Positions 35,332 through 43,606 of a stretch of DNA of 64,000 bases are shown one piece after another (position 1 is the stretch's first letter; the number at the start of each line of letters is the position of its first letter). The notes beneath the pieces are model-generated. The model searched no databases, was not told where the DNA came from, and saw nothing but the letters and a program-made list of their open reading frames with translations. Made by a program: the position numbers and the translations under genes. The DNA is from an uncultured Lachnospiraceae bacterium (GTDB taxonomy: Bacteria > Bacillota > Clostridia > Lachnospirales > Lachnospiraceae): the NCBI GenBank assembly GCA_910579465.1, contig CAJTUB010000008.1, positions 1 to 64,000 of the forward strand. The letters run 5' to 3'.

Positions 35332-36723
35332 ATGTTACACAGGTTAAAGAAAAGGTATATCGGGAATAAGGCATTTTACCGGATGGCGCTTGCGATTGCG
35401 GTGCCGATTATGATACAGAACGGGATTTCAAATTTTGTAAGTATGTTAGACAATATCATGGTGGGCAGGGTCGGCACGGAGCAGATGACCGGTGTTGCGA
35501 TTGTCAACCAGCTGATTTTTGTATTCAATCTGATGATTTTCGGAGCGGTGTCCGGCGCCGGTATTTTCGGCGCGCAGTTTTTCGGAAACGGGGACCACAA
35601 GGGCGTGCGGGACACGTTCCGGTTTAAGTTAATCAGCTGCTGCCTGCTTACGATTGCCGGGATTTTAGTATTTCTTTTTCTGGGTGATCAGCTGATATGG
35701 CTTTATTTGCAGGGAGAAGGCTCCCCGGAGGAGATTGAGGCGAGCTTCGGGTATGCAAAGCAGTATCTGCAGATTATGCTGGTCGGCTTTTTCCCATTTT
35801 TCATTTCCCAGTGCTATTCCGCAACCCTCCGGGAAACCGGCGAGACGATGCTGCCGATGAAGTCCGGTATCGTTGCGGTCTGTGTCAATATGTGCTTTAA
35901 TGCGCTTCTGATTTTCGGCCTGCTCGGCTTCCCGAAGATGGGTGCGGCAGGCGCTGCGGTTGCCACCGTGATTTCCCGCTTTGTGGAGGCGGGGATTGTA
36001 ATTGCCGCCACGCACCGGAACAAGGAAAAGTACCGGTTCATAGAGGGGGCGTATAAGAGCTTCCGGGTGCCGAAGACACTGGTGCTTGGGATTTTGCAGA
36101 AGGGTGTGCCGCTTTTATTAAACGAAACGCTCTGGGCGGGCAGTATGGCAGTCCTGAACCAGTGCTATTCAGTGCGGGGGTATGATGTCGTATCCGCGGT
36201 CAACATTGCTTCTACGATTACAAATGTGTTTAATGTATCCTTTGTTGCGATGGGTAGCGCAATCGGGATTATAATCGGGCAGATGCTCGGAGGCGGAAGG
36301 ACAGAAGAAGCGGTGGACGCCAACCGTAAGCTTACGGTCTTTTCCATTGCGTTCTGTCTTTTGTTCGGTGTGATGCTGGTGGGCGTGGCACCGTTCTTTC
36401 CGCGGATTTATGAGACAAGTCAGGAAATCCGCGGCATGGCAACATGGTTTATCCGGGTTTCTGCCTGCTGTATGCCGCTCGGTGCCTTTGCAAATGCCTG
36501 CTATTTTACGCTTCGTTCCGGCGGGAAGACATTTGTTACGGTATTGTTTGACAGCTGCTACGCCTGGGTTATTGTCGTTCCGTTTGCGTACTGTTTAAGC
36601 CGCTTTACCGGAATGCCGATTGTACCGTTATATCTGTGCTGCCAGCTGATTGAAATCGGGAAGTGTATCATCGGGCTGGTAATGATAAAAAGCGGTATCT
36701 GGATACAGAAGATTGTTACATAG
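35332..36723 (+). CDS. MATE family efflux transporter
   Basis: A 463-residue inner-membrane protein with twelve predicted helices in two halves. Each half starts with the family pattern: ALAIAVPIMIQNGISNFVSM with DNIMVGRVGTEQMTGVA in the first, and GVPLLLNETLWAGSMAVLNQ in the second. MATE proteins export cationic drugs or metabolites using Na+ or H+ gradients; the substrate is unknown. It is monocistronic, between the his terminator and the promoter region of an ABC exporter. RBS ACAGGAGAATTG. Confidence 0.92.
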   Translation: MLHRLKKRYIGNKAFYRMALAIAVPIMIQNGISNFVSMLDNIMVGRVGTEQMTGVAIVNQLIFVFNLMIFGAVSGAGIFGAQFFGNGDHKGVRDTFRFKLISCCLLTIAGILVFLFLGDQLIWLYLQGEGSPEEIEASFGYAKQYLQIMLVGFFPFFISQCYSATLRETGETMLPMKSGIVAVCVNMCFNALLIFGLLGFPKMGAAGAAVATVISRFVEAGIVIAATHRNKEKYRFIEGAYKSFRVPKTLVLGILQKGVPLLLNETLWAGSMAVLNQCYSVRGYDVVSAVNIASTITNVFNVSFVAMGSAIGIIIGQMLGGGRTEEAVDANRKLTVFSIAFCLLFGVMLVGVAPFFPRIYETSQEIRGMATWFIRVSACCMPLGAFANACYFTLRSGGKTFVTVLFDSCYAWVIVVPFAYCLSRFTGMPIVPLYLCCQLIEIGKCIIGLVMIKSGIWIQKIVT

Positions 36724-36785
36724 GAGGGAAATAAAAGCGATACGGAATGCAGACAGCCGGGCGCAAACATAATTGTTCCGTCCGT

Positions 36786-36855
36786 ATGGTATAATATCCG
36801 CGAACGAGAAAACCGAAGGTTTTCGAGTTTTTGCCGGAGCGTTGCATGGTATAAT
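36786..36855 (+). promoter_or_regulatory. Two extended -10 elements in direct repeat before the ABC exporter
   Basis: ATGGTATAATA occurs at about 36786 and 36846, each an extended -10 (TGG TATAAT) without a good -35. Between them is a hairpin, GAAAACC/GGTTTTC near 36808-36826, followed by GAGTTTTT. The layout could be tandem promoters with an attenuator-like stem between them. Confidence 0.45.
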
Positions 36856-36879
36856 AAGCAAAAGGAAAGGATAACAATT

Positions 36880-37587
36880 ATGTCGGAGCATTATATCGAA
36901 TTTCACAATGTTACGAAGAGCTATGGCAGCGGGAATGCGCAGGTCAATGCTCTTTCCGGGGTCAGCTTTGCGGTAGACAAGGGAGAGTTTTGTATTCTTC
37001 TCGGCTCCTCCGGTGCAGGAAAGACAACGCTTTTGAATATGCTCGGAGGGATGGATACCGTTACGGGCGGGAGCATTCTGTTTGACGGACGGGAGATTTC
37101 TTCCCTGAAAAAGCGGGAGCTGATTGACTACCGCCGCCATGATGTAGGGTTTGTGTTTCAGTTTTACAATCTCATTCCGAATCTGACGGCTCTTGAAAAT
37201 GTAGAGATTGCGGCACAGCTTTGTAAAAACCCGATTCCGGCAGGGAAGGCGCTTGCCATGGTCGGTCTTTCGGAGCGGGAGAACAATTTTCCCGCACAGC
37301 TTTCCGGCGGGGAGCAGCAGCGTGTGGCAATTGCGCGCGCCCTTGCGAAAAACCCACGGCTGCTGCTTTGCGACGAGCCGACCGGTGCGCTCGATTATGT
37401 GACGGGCAAGGCGGTATTAAAGCTTTTATATGACTTGAGCCATGAGCAGAATACGACGGTAATTATTATTACGCACAATCAGGCAATTGCACCGATGGCA
37501 GACCGTATTATCCGTATTAAGAGCGGAAAGATACAGTCCAATGAAATCAATGAGAACGTCACTTCGATTGACGAGATTGAGTGGTGA
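36880..37587 (+). CDS. ABC transporter ATP-binding protein (MacB/LolD type)
   Basis: A 235-residue ATPase. Walker A is GSSGAGKTTLLNMLGG, the Q-loop is VFQFYNLIPNLTALENV, signature LSGGEQQRVAIARALAK, Walker B LLLCDEPTGALD, and the switch His is in IITHNQAIAP. The Y-x-L-I-P-x-L-T-A-L-E-N-V text marks the family that energises FtsX-like permeases exporting peptides, lipoproteins or antimicrobials. The permease follows directly with its start next to this stop (TGATTATG). Confidence 0.94.
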   Translation: MSEHYIEFHNVTKSYGSGNAQVNALSGVSFAVDKGEFCILLGSSGAGKTTLLNMLGGMDTVTGGSILFDGREISSLKKRELIDYRRHDVGFVFQFYNLIPNLTALENVEIAAQLCKNPIPAGKALAMVGLSERENNFPAQLSGGEQQRVAIARALAKNPRLLLCDEPTGALDYVTGKAVLKLLYDLSHEQNTTVIIITHNQAIAPMADRIIRIKSGKIQSNEINENVTSIDEIEW

Positions 37588-37589
37588 TT

Positions 37590-40058
37590 ATGGGAAACGG
37601 ATCTGTTTTGAAATTGACATGGCGTACGATACGTGCTTTTTTCGGGCGGTACATGGCATTGCTTCTGATTGTGGCGCTCAGCGCAGGTTTTTTTGCCGGG
37701 CTGAAGGTGACGAAGGATGCGATGGCAAATACCTGTGATAAGTTTCTGGAAGAGCAGAATTTTTATGATTTCCGTATTTATTGCACGCTCGGGTTTACAA
37801 AGGAGGACGCCGAAGAGTTTGCGGCGCTTCCCGGCGTCCGTCTGGCAGAAGGAACCAAAACGCTGGATGCGTTGTTGTATTATGAGGAAAATGACCGTCC
37901 GTTTACGCTGCTTGCACTGCCGGAGCAGGTCAACCTGCCGTCGCTGACAGCGGGAAGAATGCCGGAGGCGGAAAACGAATGTCTTGCCGACGACAGGCGC
38001 TTTGGTGAAGCGGATCTCGGGAAGACAATCCGCCTTTCGGAAGAAAATGCAAAGAGCGTATTTTCCGGACTGGGCGGGGAGGAGTTTACCATTGTGGGTC
38101 TTGTGGATTCTCCGCTTTACATCGGCGTGGACAGGGGAACGACCGGAATCGGAAGCGGCGTCATCTATTCCTATCTGTATCTTCCGGAGGAGAGCTTTAC
38201 GGGAGAGTTCTGCACGGAAATTGACCTGGTGCTGTCCGGACGGGAGAAGATTTACAGCAATGCCTATGAGAAGTTAATTGAACAGTACAAGGGAGAGGTT
38301 ACAAGGCTATGTGAGGAGCGTGCCGGGAAACGGTATGAGGCGCTTCTGTCAGGGTATGGTCTGACACCGGAGCAGGGAGCGGCAGCCGGTATCCGCAAGC
38401 CGGTAAGCTATGTGCTGACCCGTTCTGAAAATGCAGGCTATGTAAGCTTTAAAAACGATACTTCGATTATCAGCGGAATTGCCAATATCTTCCCGGTCTT
38501 CTTTATTTTGATTGCAATTCTGGTATGTATGACGACCATGACGAGAATGGTAGACGAGGAGCGTACCCAGATCGGGGTTTTGAAGGCGTTGGGCTTCGGA
38601 AACGGTACGATTATGGCAAAGTATCTGCTGTACGCCGGAAGCGCTACACTGCTTGGCTGGGTTGCCGGATTTTTTGTCTGTACCTGGGGGATGCCGCAGG
38701 TGTTCTGGTATGCGTACCGTGTCATGTATGACTTTGCGCCGCTTTCGTACCTGTTCAGTCCGGTGCTTGCCGGGCTTACCCTGGCTGTATCGCTTGCAGG
38801 AATCCTTGGCAGTGCATTTCTTTCCTGCCGGAAGGAGCTTGGAAGCGTTCCTGCAAAGCTGATACGTCCCCGTGCGGCAAAGAACGGGAAACGGATTCTT
38901 CTGGAGCGGGTTACGTTTCTTTGGAAGCGTTTTTCGTTCCTGCAGAAGATTACATTGCGCAATATGTTCCGCTATAAGCGCAGGCTTTTTATGATGCTGT
39001 TCGGAATCAGCTGCTGTGCCGGTCTTGTGGTGACGGCATTTGGTGTGCGGGATTCCATGATTCATGTCGGCTCCCTCCAGTTTGAAGAGGTACAGACCTA
39101 CGATATGGAGGTTTCGTTTGCGGAAGAGGACTTTGCGGATGTTTCCGCGGAAATTGCGAAAAGAGGAGAGGTGGAGAAAAGCTTTCCGGCATTGATGCAG
39201 CGTGTGGAGCTGTCAGGAGGGGAAGCGTCTGTTCCGGCGTTAAATTCGGTTACATTGATGAGCTATGGGACGACCGAAGGACTCTCCGGGTTCTGGAACT
39301 TTTACAGCGGAAAGAAAACGCTTGCCTATCCGGAAAAGGGAGAGGCTATTTTGAACAGCAAGGCGGCGGAAAAGCTGAAGCTTTCCGTAGGAGACCGTGT
39401 CGAAATCCGTGACGCGCAGATGCGGGGCTGTACCGTAACCATAACCGGTATTTTTGACAATTATATTTACAATTTTATTATGATATCGAAGGAGACCTAT
39501 GAAGAGGCGTTCGGGGCATGGGAAGCCAACACGCTTTTGCTTTCCATAGACGGGAATGAGGAAGAGACGGCAAGGACCCTGACCGGCATGGAGAAGGTCA
39601 AGGGAGTTTCCAGACTTGCAGTGACAAAGGAGAATGTGAGCAGCGCACTTTCTTGCCTGAATTATATTATCTGGCTGGTTGTGGCGTTTTCCGGGGCGTT
39701 AGCGTTTATCGTCATTTTCAACCTGACCAATATCAATCTGGCGGAGCGGAGCCGTGAAATTGCCACGGTACAGGTGCTCGGCTTCTATCCAAGGGAGACG
39801 GAGAGCTACGTCCTGCGGGAAAACCTTGTCCTTTCGGTAATCGCGGGCGTAATCGGGCTGCCCCTCGGCACCCTGTTCCATCGTGTTGTCATGCACATGA
39901 TTGTAATTGATTTGCTGGAGTTTCAGAAGAAGGTAACGCCGTTAAGCTATGGGCTTGCATTTCTCTGTACGATACTCTTTGCATTTATCGTCAATCTGTT
40001 TATGAAGCGCCAGATTGGGAAAATCCATATGGCGGAGTCTTTAAAGGCAGTAGAGTAA
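37590..40058 (+). CDS. ABC transporter permease, FtsX/MacB-like
   Basis: An 822-residue membrane protein in two FtsX-type halves. It has an N-terminal helix (FGRYMALLLIVALSAGFFAGL), a large outer domain to about residue 290, three helices (for example FPVFFILIAILVCMT followed by MVDEERTQIGVLKALGFG), another helix near 465, a second outer domain, and a final set ending with YGLAFLCTILFAFIVNLFM. The E-R-x-Q-I-G-V-L-K-A-L-G motif is diagnostic of FtsX domains. With the preceding ATPase it forms a mechanotransmission-type exporter, possibly for peptide resistance or lipid/lipoprotein handling. Upstream in-frame GTG codons at 37581 and 37584 overlap the ATPase stop and could also start translation. 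Confidence 0.88.
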   Translation: MGNGSVLKLTWRTIRAFFGRYMALLLIVALSAGFFAGLKVTKDAMANTCDKFLEEQNFYDFRIYCTLGFTKEDAEEFAALPGVRLAEGTKTLDALLYYEENDRPFTLLALPEQVNLPSLTAGRMPEAENECLADDRRFGEADLGKTIRLSEENAKSVFSGLGGEEFTIVGLVDSPLYIGVDRGTTGIGSGVIYSYLYLPEESFTGEFCTEIDLVLSGREKIYSNAYEKLIEQYKGEVTRLCEERAGKRYEALLSGYGLTPEQGAAAGIRKPVSYVLTRSENAGYVSFKNDTSIISGIANIFPVFFILIAILVCMTTMTRMVDEERTQIGVLKALGFGNGTIMAKYLLYAGSATLLGWVAGFFVCTWGMPQVFWYAYRVMYDFAPLSYLFSPVLAGLTLAVSLAGILGSAFLSCRKELGSVPAKLIRPRAAKNGKRILLERVTFLWKRFSFLQKITLRNMFRYKRRLFMMLFGISCCAGLVVTAFGVRDSMIHVGSLQFEEVQTYDMEVSFAEEDFADVSAEIAKRGEVEKSFPALMQRVELSGGEASVPALNSVTLMSYGTTEGLSGFWNFYSGKKTLAYPEKGEAILNSKAAEKLKLSVGDRVEIRDAQMRGCTVTITGIFDNYIYNFIMISKETYEEAFGAWEANTLLLSIDGNEEETARTLTGMEKVKGVSRLAVTKENVSSALSCLNYIIWLVVAFSGALAFIVIFNLTNINLAERSREIATVQVLGFYPRETESYVLRENLVLSVIAGVIGLPLGTLFHRVVMHMIVIDLLEFQKKVTPLSYGLAFLCTILFAFIVNLFMKRQIGKIHMAESLKAVE

Positions 40059-40150
40059 CTTAGGAAAACGCTGGTGAAAGCGTTTCCCGCACCGGATTTG
40101 CGCTGCGAAGCAGCAGATTCTGCGGCAAATCCGCGTGTATCCTCCGGACA
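40059..40150 (+). repeat. Structured dispersed repeat, partial copy
   Basis: It begins CTTAGGAAAACGCTGGTG, pairs AACGCT with AGCGTT, then has a second stem GGATTTGC/GCAAATCC. The first 60 bases match the repeat at 57871 almost base for base, but the right inverted end of that copy is missing here. The element follows the permease stop immediately and could double as a terminator. Confidence 0.6.
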
Positions 40151-40244
40151 AATACTAAAGACGAATACGGAAAAGAAAACAGGGTGGAAAAATTCGCTTC
40201 TTTTTGTTATAATACGAATAAATAAAATGTAAAGGAGAGTTCCA

Positions 40245-41681
40245 ATGAAAAAGGTAGTAGAGATTTTAGCAACAGTGTGTGCGCTGATAGCTGGCGTCGG
40301 CTTTTTGTTGTTCGGCGCTCCCTCATTTGTAAAGGCGATGCAGGGGGCAAAGCCGCTTGAGGCAGGTCAGACATTTGCCGGGGCAGAGGGGAAGTACATA
40401 TCCTATGAGGCGGCATATCCGCTTGTCTCCTATGTGGCGGAGTATTATTCCGGTGATGAGAACAGGGCAAAGATGATGGGATTTGTGGTATATGATGCGG
40501 AGCAGGAGGCATTTCTCACGGTGACAGTCCCGGCTGAAAATAAAGGAGCCCTGAACGGGCTGATGGGTAACTTAGAGCTCCGGGCAAAGCTGCGGGCGGA
40601 AAAGAATATGGAGCCGGTGCTGGTGGACGGTACGCCAAAGCCTATCGAGGGAGAAGCGCGGAGGGAGGCTCTTCTCGTACTGGCAGAGAGTAAGATACTG
40701 GAGCTTTATGACAGGTACGGAGGGATTGACGGGACCAAGAACCGCTCGGATTATGCGGAGCATTTCGGCGACTGCGATGAATACGGCAGGGTATTAGAGG
40801 ACCTGTGCGTTGCCTTGGCGCAGGGAAAGGAAATGGAATGGTACTCCATTGAGGACGGCTGTGTAAACGGGTTTACCCGTGGGCAATTGTTTGTTATCAT
40901 GCTGGCAGCAGTTTTAAGTCTGCTGATTTTTGTGTTCCGTCTGCGTTCGATGCTAAAGAGCGGAAAGGCAGAGCCGTATAAGACGTCTGCTTCCGGCGGA
41001 AGGCTCGGACAGGTTGTCAACGCGCAGTGGTCCTGGGTAGCAGGCTGGTGCGACTACAGCATGAACAGGGGACGCAGGTCTGCGTATTTGTCCGCAGCGG
41101 GCGGTGCAGTGATTCTGACGGCAATCGGGCTTCTGGCAAAGATGCCTGTCCGCGGGATTCTTTCCTTCCATCTGCCGCTCGGGCTGTTTTTAGGTGAGCT
41201 GACAGCGTTGCTGTTCTGGTTTTCCCAGAAGAAGCGTTCCAACCCGGATAAGATTCTTGCCAATATAGCAAAGAATCTGGAAAAGCAGCTGCCGTCGTCT
41301 GCCGAGCAGGATGCCTTTGTGGAGGATTTCCTGAATACGGGGTCAAGCGAATGGGTATTCCGCGAGCCGTGCAAGGATACGATGCTTTACGGAGTAGTGG
41401 GAGAACGTTACTGGTCGGCGTTTTCCGGACTCGGCGCGGTTACGGTCGTGGATTCCGAGAAGCTTCAGAGGATTGAGACGGAGGAGATTTCCGGTACGGT
41501 CAACGTGAACGGGGTACGTACCAGATATCGCTCCTGGGTGGCTAATTTCTTCTATCAGAGCGACGAGCTGAAGAAGAAAGCTGACAAAGCGATTTCCTTT
41601 GAGACGAGTAACGGTATCGGGCTTTTTATGACCCTTGTCCGGAGGAGGACGAACAACAGTATAGAGGTTATCTCCAAATAG
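40245..41681 (+). CDS. Membrane protein, 478 aa, related to the next gene
   Basis: A 478-residue protein. An N-terminal helix (VVEILATVCALIAGVGFLLF) is followed by an outer segment of about 180 residues beginning AMQGAKPLEAGQTFAGAEGKY. Three further helices follow near 215-235, 283-300 and 305-325, and a cytoplasmic domain of 150 residues ends SNGIGLFMTLVRRRTNNS. The C-terminal domain resembles that of the 41734 product in layout. I suspect the DUF6709-like group of gut Firmicutes but cannot confirm it. A TATAAT at 40208-40213 with a poor -35 (GTGGAA) may be its promoter. RBS AAAGGAGAGTT. Confidence 0.65.
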   Translation: MKKVVEILATVCALIAGVGFLLFGAPSFVKAMQGAKPLEAGQTFAGAEGKYISYEAAYPLVSYVAEYYSGDENRAKMMGFVVYDAEQEAFLTVTVPAENKGALNGLMGNLELRAKLRAEKNMEPVLVDGTPKPIEGEARREALLVLAESKILELYDRYGGIDGTKNRSDYAEHFGDCDEYGRVLEDLCVALAQGKEMEWYSIEDGCVNGFTRGQLFVIMLAAVLSLLIFVFRLRSMLKSGKAEPYKTSASGGRLGQVVNAQWSWVAGWCDYSMNRGRRSAYLSAAGGAVILTAIGLLAKMPVRGILSFHLPLGLFLGELTALLFWFSQKKRSNPDKILANIAKNLEKQLPSSAEQDAFVEDFLNTGSSEWVFREPCKDTMLYGVVGERYWSAFSGLGAVTVVDSEKLQRIETEEISGTVNVNGVRTRYRSWVANFFYQSDELKKKADKAISFETSNGIGLFMTLVRRRTNNSIEVISK

Positions 41682-41733
41682 GACAGAACAGGCGGCGTTT
41701 TCAGACCGCTGCCGGAAAGAGAAGGGAATCACT

Positions 41734-42384
41734 ATGATAAAGAAACTGACAATAAAGGAATGGCTGGGGACAGGCTATGTGCTTCTGATGTGTCTGGTAC
41801 TTGGAGGGACTGCACTCTGGTACTTCGGACCTTCCGCGCTTACCGCTCTGCGCGGCTCGGTTCCTGCGCTTGCAGAGAAGCAGTCCATGACGACGATTTA
41901 CGGGATGTCCGCCCTGGGGCTGTTCTTTCTGCTCTTTGCCCTGTTCATTCTGGGAAGGAAGCTTTCCGATTCCGTCGGAAAGAGAGTAAGGCGCTATCTG
42001 GAAAGCCGTCCGGATGTTACGGAGGAGCAGCTTGACAGCGATTTTAATGCGGCAGAGAAAATCGGCAATGTCTGGATTGGAAGACGGTGGACGTTCAGCC
42101 ATGAGCTGCGCTGTATTTTACTGGAAAACGAGGGAATTGCCTGGGTATTCAGCGAGACGGAGCGGGTAAAGAACGGCAAAAACTACTATCTCTGCTTCGG
42201 ACTGGTCAGCGGAAAGATTGAGCGGATGCAGGTACGGGAACAGGACCTTACGCCGCTAATAGAAAGGTATGGGAAAAGTCCGCGGATTCTGGCAGGCAAC
42301 AACCCGGAATATGACTATATGTTCCGAAATAATCTTGCTTCTTTTTTGAATCTGAAGTACAACGCGGGCGCAGAGGATAAATAA
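41734..42384 (+). CDS. Two-helix membrane protein, 216 aa
   Basis: A 216-residue protein with two helices (WLGTGYVLLMCLVLGGTALW; TIYGMSALGLFFLLFALFIL) and a cytoplasmic domain starting KLSDSVGKRVRRYLESRPDV. That domain contains AEKIGNVWIGRRWTFSHELR, IAWVFSETERVKNGK, and ends YDYMFRNNLASFLNLKY. It probably forms a unit with the preceding gene, 52 bases upstream, since the two share a membrane-plus-cytoplasmic-domain design. The function is unknown. Confidence 0.65.
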   Translation: MIKKLTIKEWLGTGYVLLMCLVLGGTALWYFGPSALTALRGSVPALAEKQSMTTIYGMSALGLFFLLFALFILGRKLSDSVGKRVRRYLESRPDVTEEQLDSDFNAAEKIGNVWIGRRWTFSHELRCILLENEGIAWVFSETERVKNGKNYYLCFGLVSGKIERMQVREQDLTPLIERYGKSPRILAGNNPEYDYMFRNNLASFLNLKYNAGAEDK

Positions 42385-42439
42385 ATTCTCCCGGTTCCGG
42401 GCATACTGTTTCCAAAAAGGAAGGTGGAACAGGAACAGT

Positions 42440-43156
42440 ATGGATAATGAGGAAAATAAATCCGGCGAGGAGAAGAAGGAGCAGCGTGAGGCGGCAAAGC
42501 AAAGGGATGAGAGGATTTCCGAGTACGGGCAGACGGTATTAAATGCAGAGGAGCCTGGGAAACGGGTACACCTGCTTTCCATTATCGGGGAAATCGAGGG
42601 ACATGAATGTCTGGCGCAGAATGTGAAGACGACAAAGTATGAGCATGTGCTGCCGCAGCTTGCGGTCATCGAGGATGACAAAAGCATTGGCGGACTTCTG
42701 ATTCTGTTAAATACAGTCGGCGGAGATGTGGAAAGCGGTCTTGCGATTGCGGAGATGATTGCGTCGCTCAGTAAGCCGACCGTGTCATTAGTGCTTGGCG
42801 GCGGGCATTCTATCGGCGTGCCGCTTGCGGTATCGACAGATTATTCCTTTATTGTGCCGACCGGGACCATGATTGTGCATCCGGTCCGTATGAGCGGCAT
42901 GGTCATCGGGGCACCGCAGACGTACGACTACTTCCGGAGAATCCAGGACCGCATCACCGGCTTCATCGAGTCGCATAGCAAGGTCAAGCAGGAGCGCATC
43001 GAGGAGCTGATGCTGAAGGAAGGGGAGCTTACAAAGGACCTTGGGACAATCCTGGTAGGAGAGGATGCGGTAAAGGAAGGTCTGATTGATGAGGTGGGCG
43101 GAATTCAGGCGGCAATGAAGAAGATTTATGAGATGATGGAGAAAAAAGAATCCTAG
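42440..43156 (+). CDS. tepA: ClpP-class serine protease (TepA/YmfB family)
   Basis: A 238-residue cytosolic ClpP-fold protein. The N-terminal 50 residues are charged. The core shows LLILLNTVGGDVESGLAIAE, the catalytic Ser in SLVLGGGHSIGVPLAVS, the His in TMIVHPVRMSG, and a C-terminal LGTILVGEDAVKEGLIDEVG. TepA was linked to export in Bacillus, but its substrate is not settled. In many Clostridia and Bacilli tepA lies immediately before ftsK/spoIIIE; here about 5 kb of other genes come between. RBS is a modest GGAAGGTGG. Confidence 0.88.
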   Translation: MDNEENKSGEEKKEQREAAKQRDERISEYGQTVLNAEEPGKRVHLLSIIGEIEGHECLAQNVKTTKYEHVLPQLAVIEDDKSIGGLLILLNTVGGDVESGLAIAEMIASLSKPTVSLVLGGGHSIGVPLAVSTDYSFIVPTGTMIVHPVRMSGMVIGAPQTYDYFRRIQDRITGFIESHSKVKQERIEELMLKEGELTKDLGTILVGEDAVKEGLIDEVGGIQAAMKKIYEMMEKKES

Positions 43157-43181
43157 TCTGGTGTACAGCGGATTCTTACAA

Positions 43182-43227
43182 GCGGCGGATTTCACTTTGC
43201 TGGAAAAAGAAATCCGCCGCGGTTTTT
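43182..43227 (+). terminator. Terminator after tepA
   Basis: Perfect 12-bp stem GCGGCGGATTTC / GAAATCCGCCGC followed by GGTTTTT. Confidence 0.88.
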
Positions 43228-43243
43228 AGTACACACGCCGTGG

Positions 43244-43332
43244 AAAGGAAGTTATGCCCTTACGGGCATCCGCGGCGGCGCGGCGAGTAGGGGAAGATGG
43301 CTCTCCCCTACTCGATTTTGTAACAGCCCTTT
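43244..43332. repeat. Palindromic intergenic repeat cluster
   Basis: Three nested stems: ATGCCC/GGGCAT near 43254-43269, CCGTGG/CCGCGG-like arms around them, and CGAGTAGGGG 43284-43293 with CCCCTACTCG 43305-43314. ATTTTGTAACAGCCC then follows, the complement of a motif at 3939. A similar AGGGGAAGATG stem recurs at 59318. Confidence 0.5.
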
Positions 43333-43339
43333 TTCCGTT

Positions 43340-43606
43340 TTATCGGAATAGCGTGCAGTTCCCGGACTCCCTGTAATACCGGATTCGTTCCTCTATCGGT
43401 CCCCTTCCGCAGCCGAGCTGCGCTCCGAGACAGTCGATGCAGAGAAAAGAGGTGGCGTTCCGGGAAATCAGCTTCATGTAAATTGCTTTGTCGTCTGCCG
43501 CAAGAGCGGCGCCGCAGTCCCTGCAGACAGATGGATCCTGCGGTGCGCCGTTCTCCGGCTGTTCCGGAGCCGCCTGCCGGGCGGCTTCCCGGAAGTAAGG
43601 ATTCAT
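43340..43606 (-). CDS. Small zinc-knuckle protein, 88 aa
   Basis: An 88-residue soluble protein with a flexible N-terminus (AARQAAPEQPENGAPQDPS) and two CxxC pairs: CRDCGAAL and CIDCLGAQLGC, 29 residues apart, consistent with one zinc ribbon. The C-terminus is basic and aromatic (IEERIRYYRESG). The ATG overlaps the stop of the alpha-galactosidase gene by four bases, so it is the second cistron of that reverse-strand pair. There is no evident link to galactoside metabolism. Confidence 0.65.
   Translation of the reverse strand: MNPYFREAARQAAPEQPENGAPQDPSVCRDCGAALAADDKAIYMKLISRNATSFLCIDCLGAQLGCGRGPIEERIRYYRESGNCTLFR

Noticed and set aside
40059..40150. Complete MITE at the permease 3' end
   Set aside because: The left half matches the 57871 element, but no right inverted end is present, so only a partial copy is claimed.
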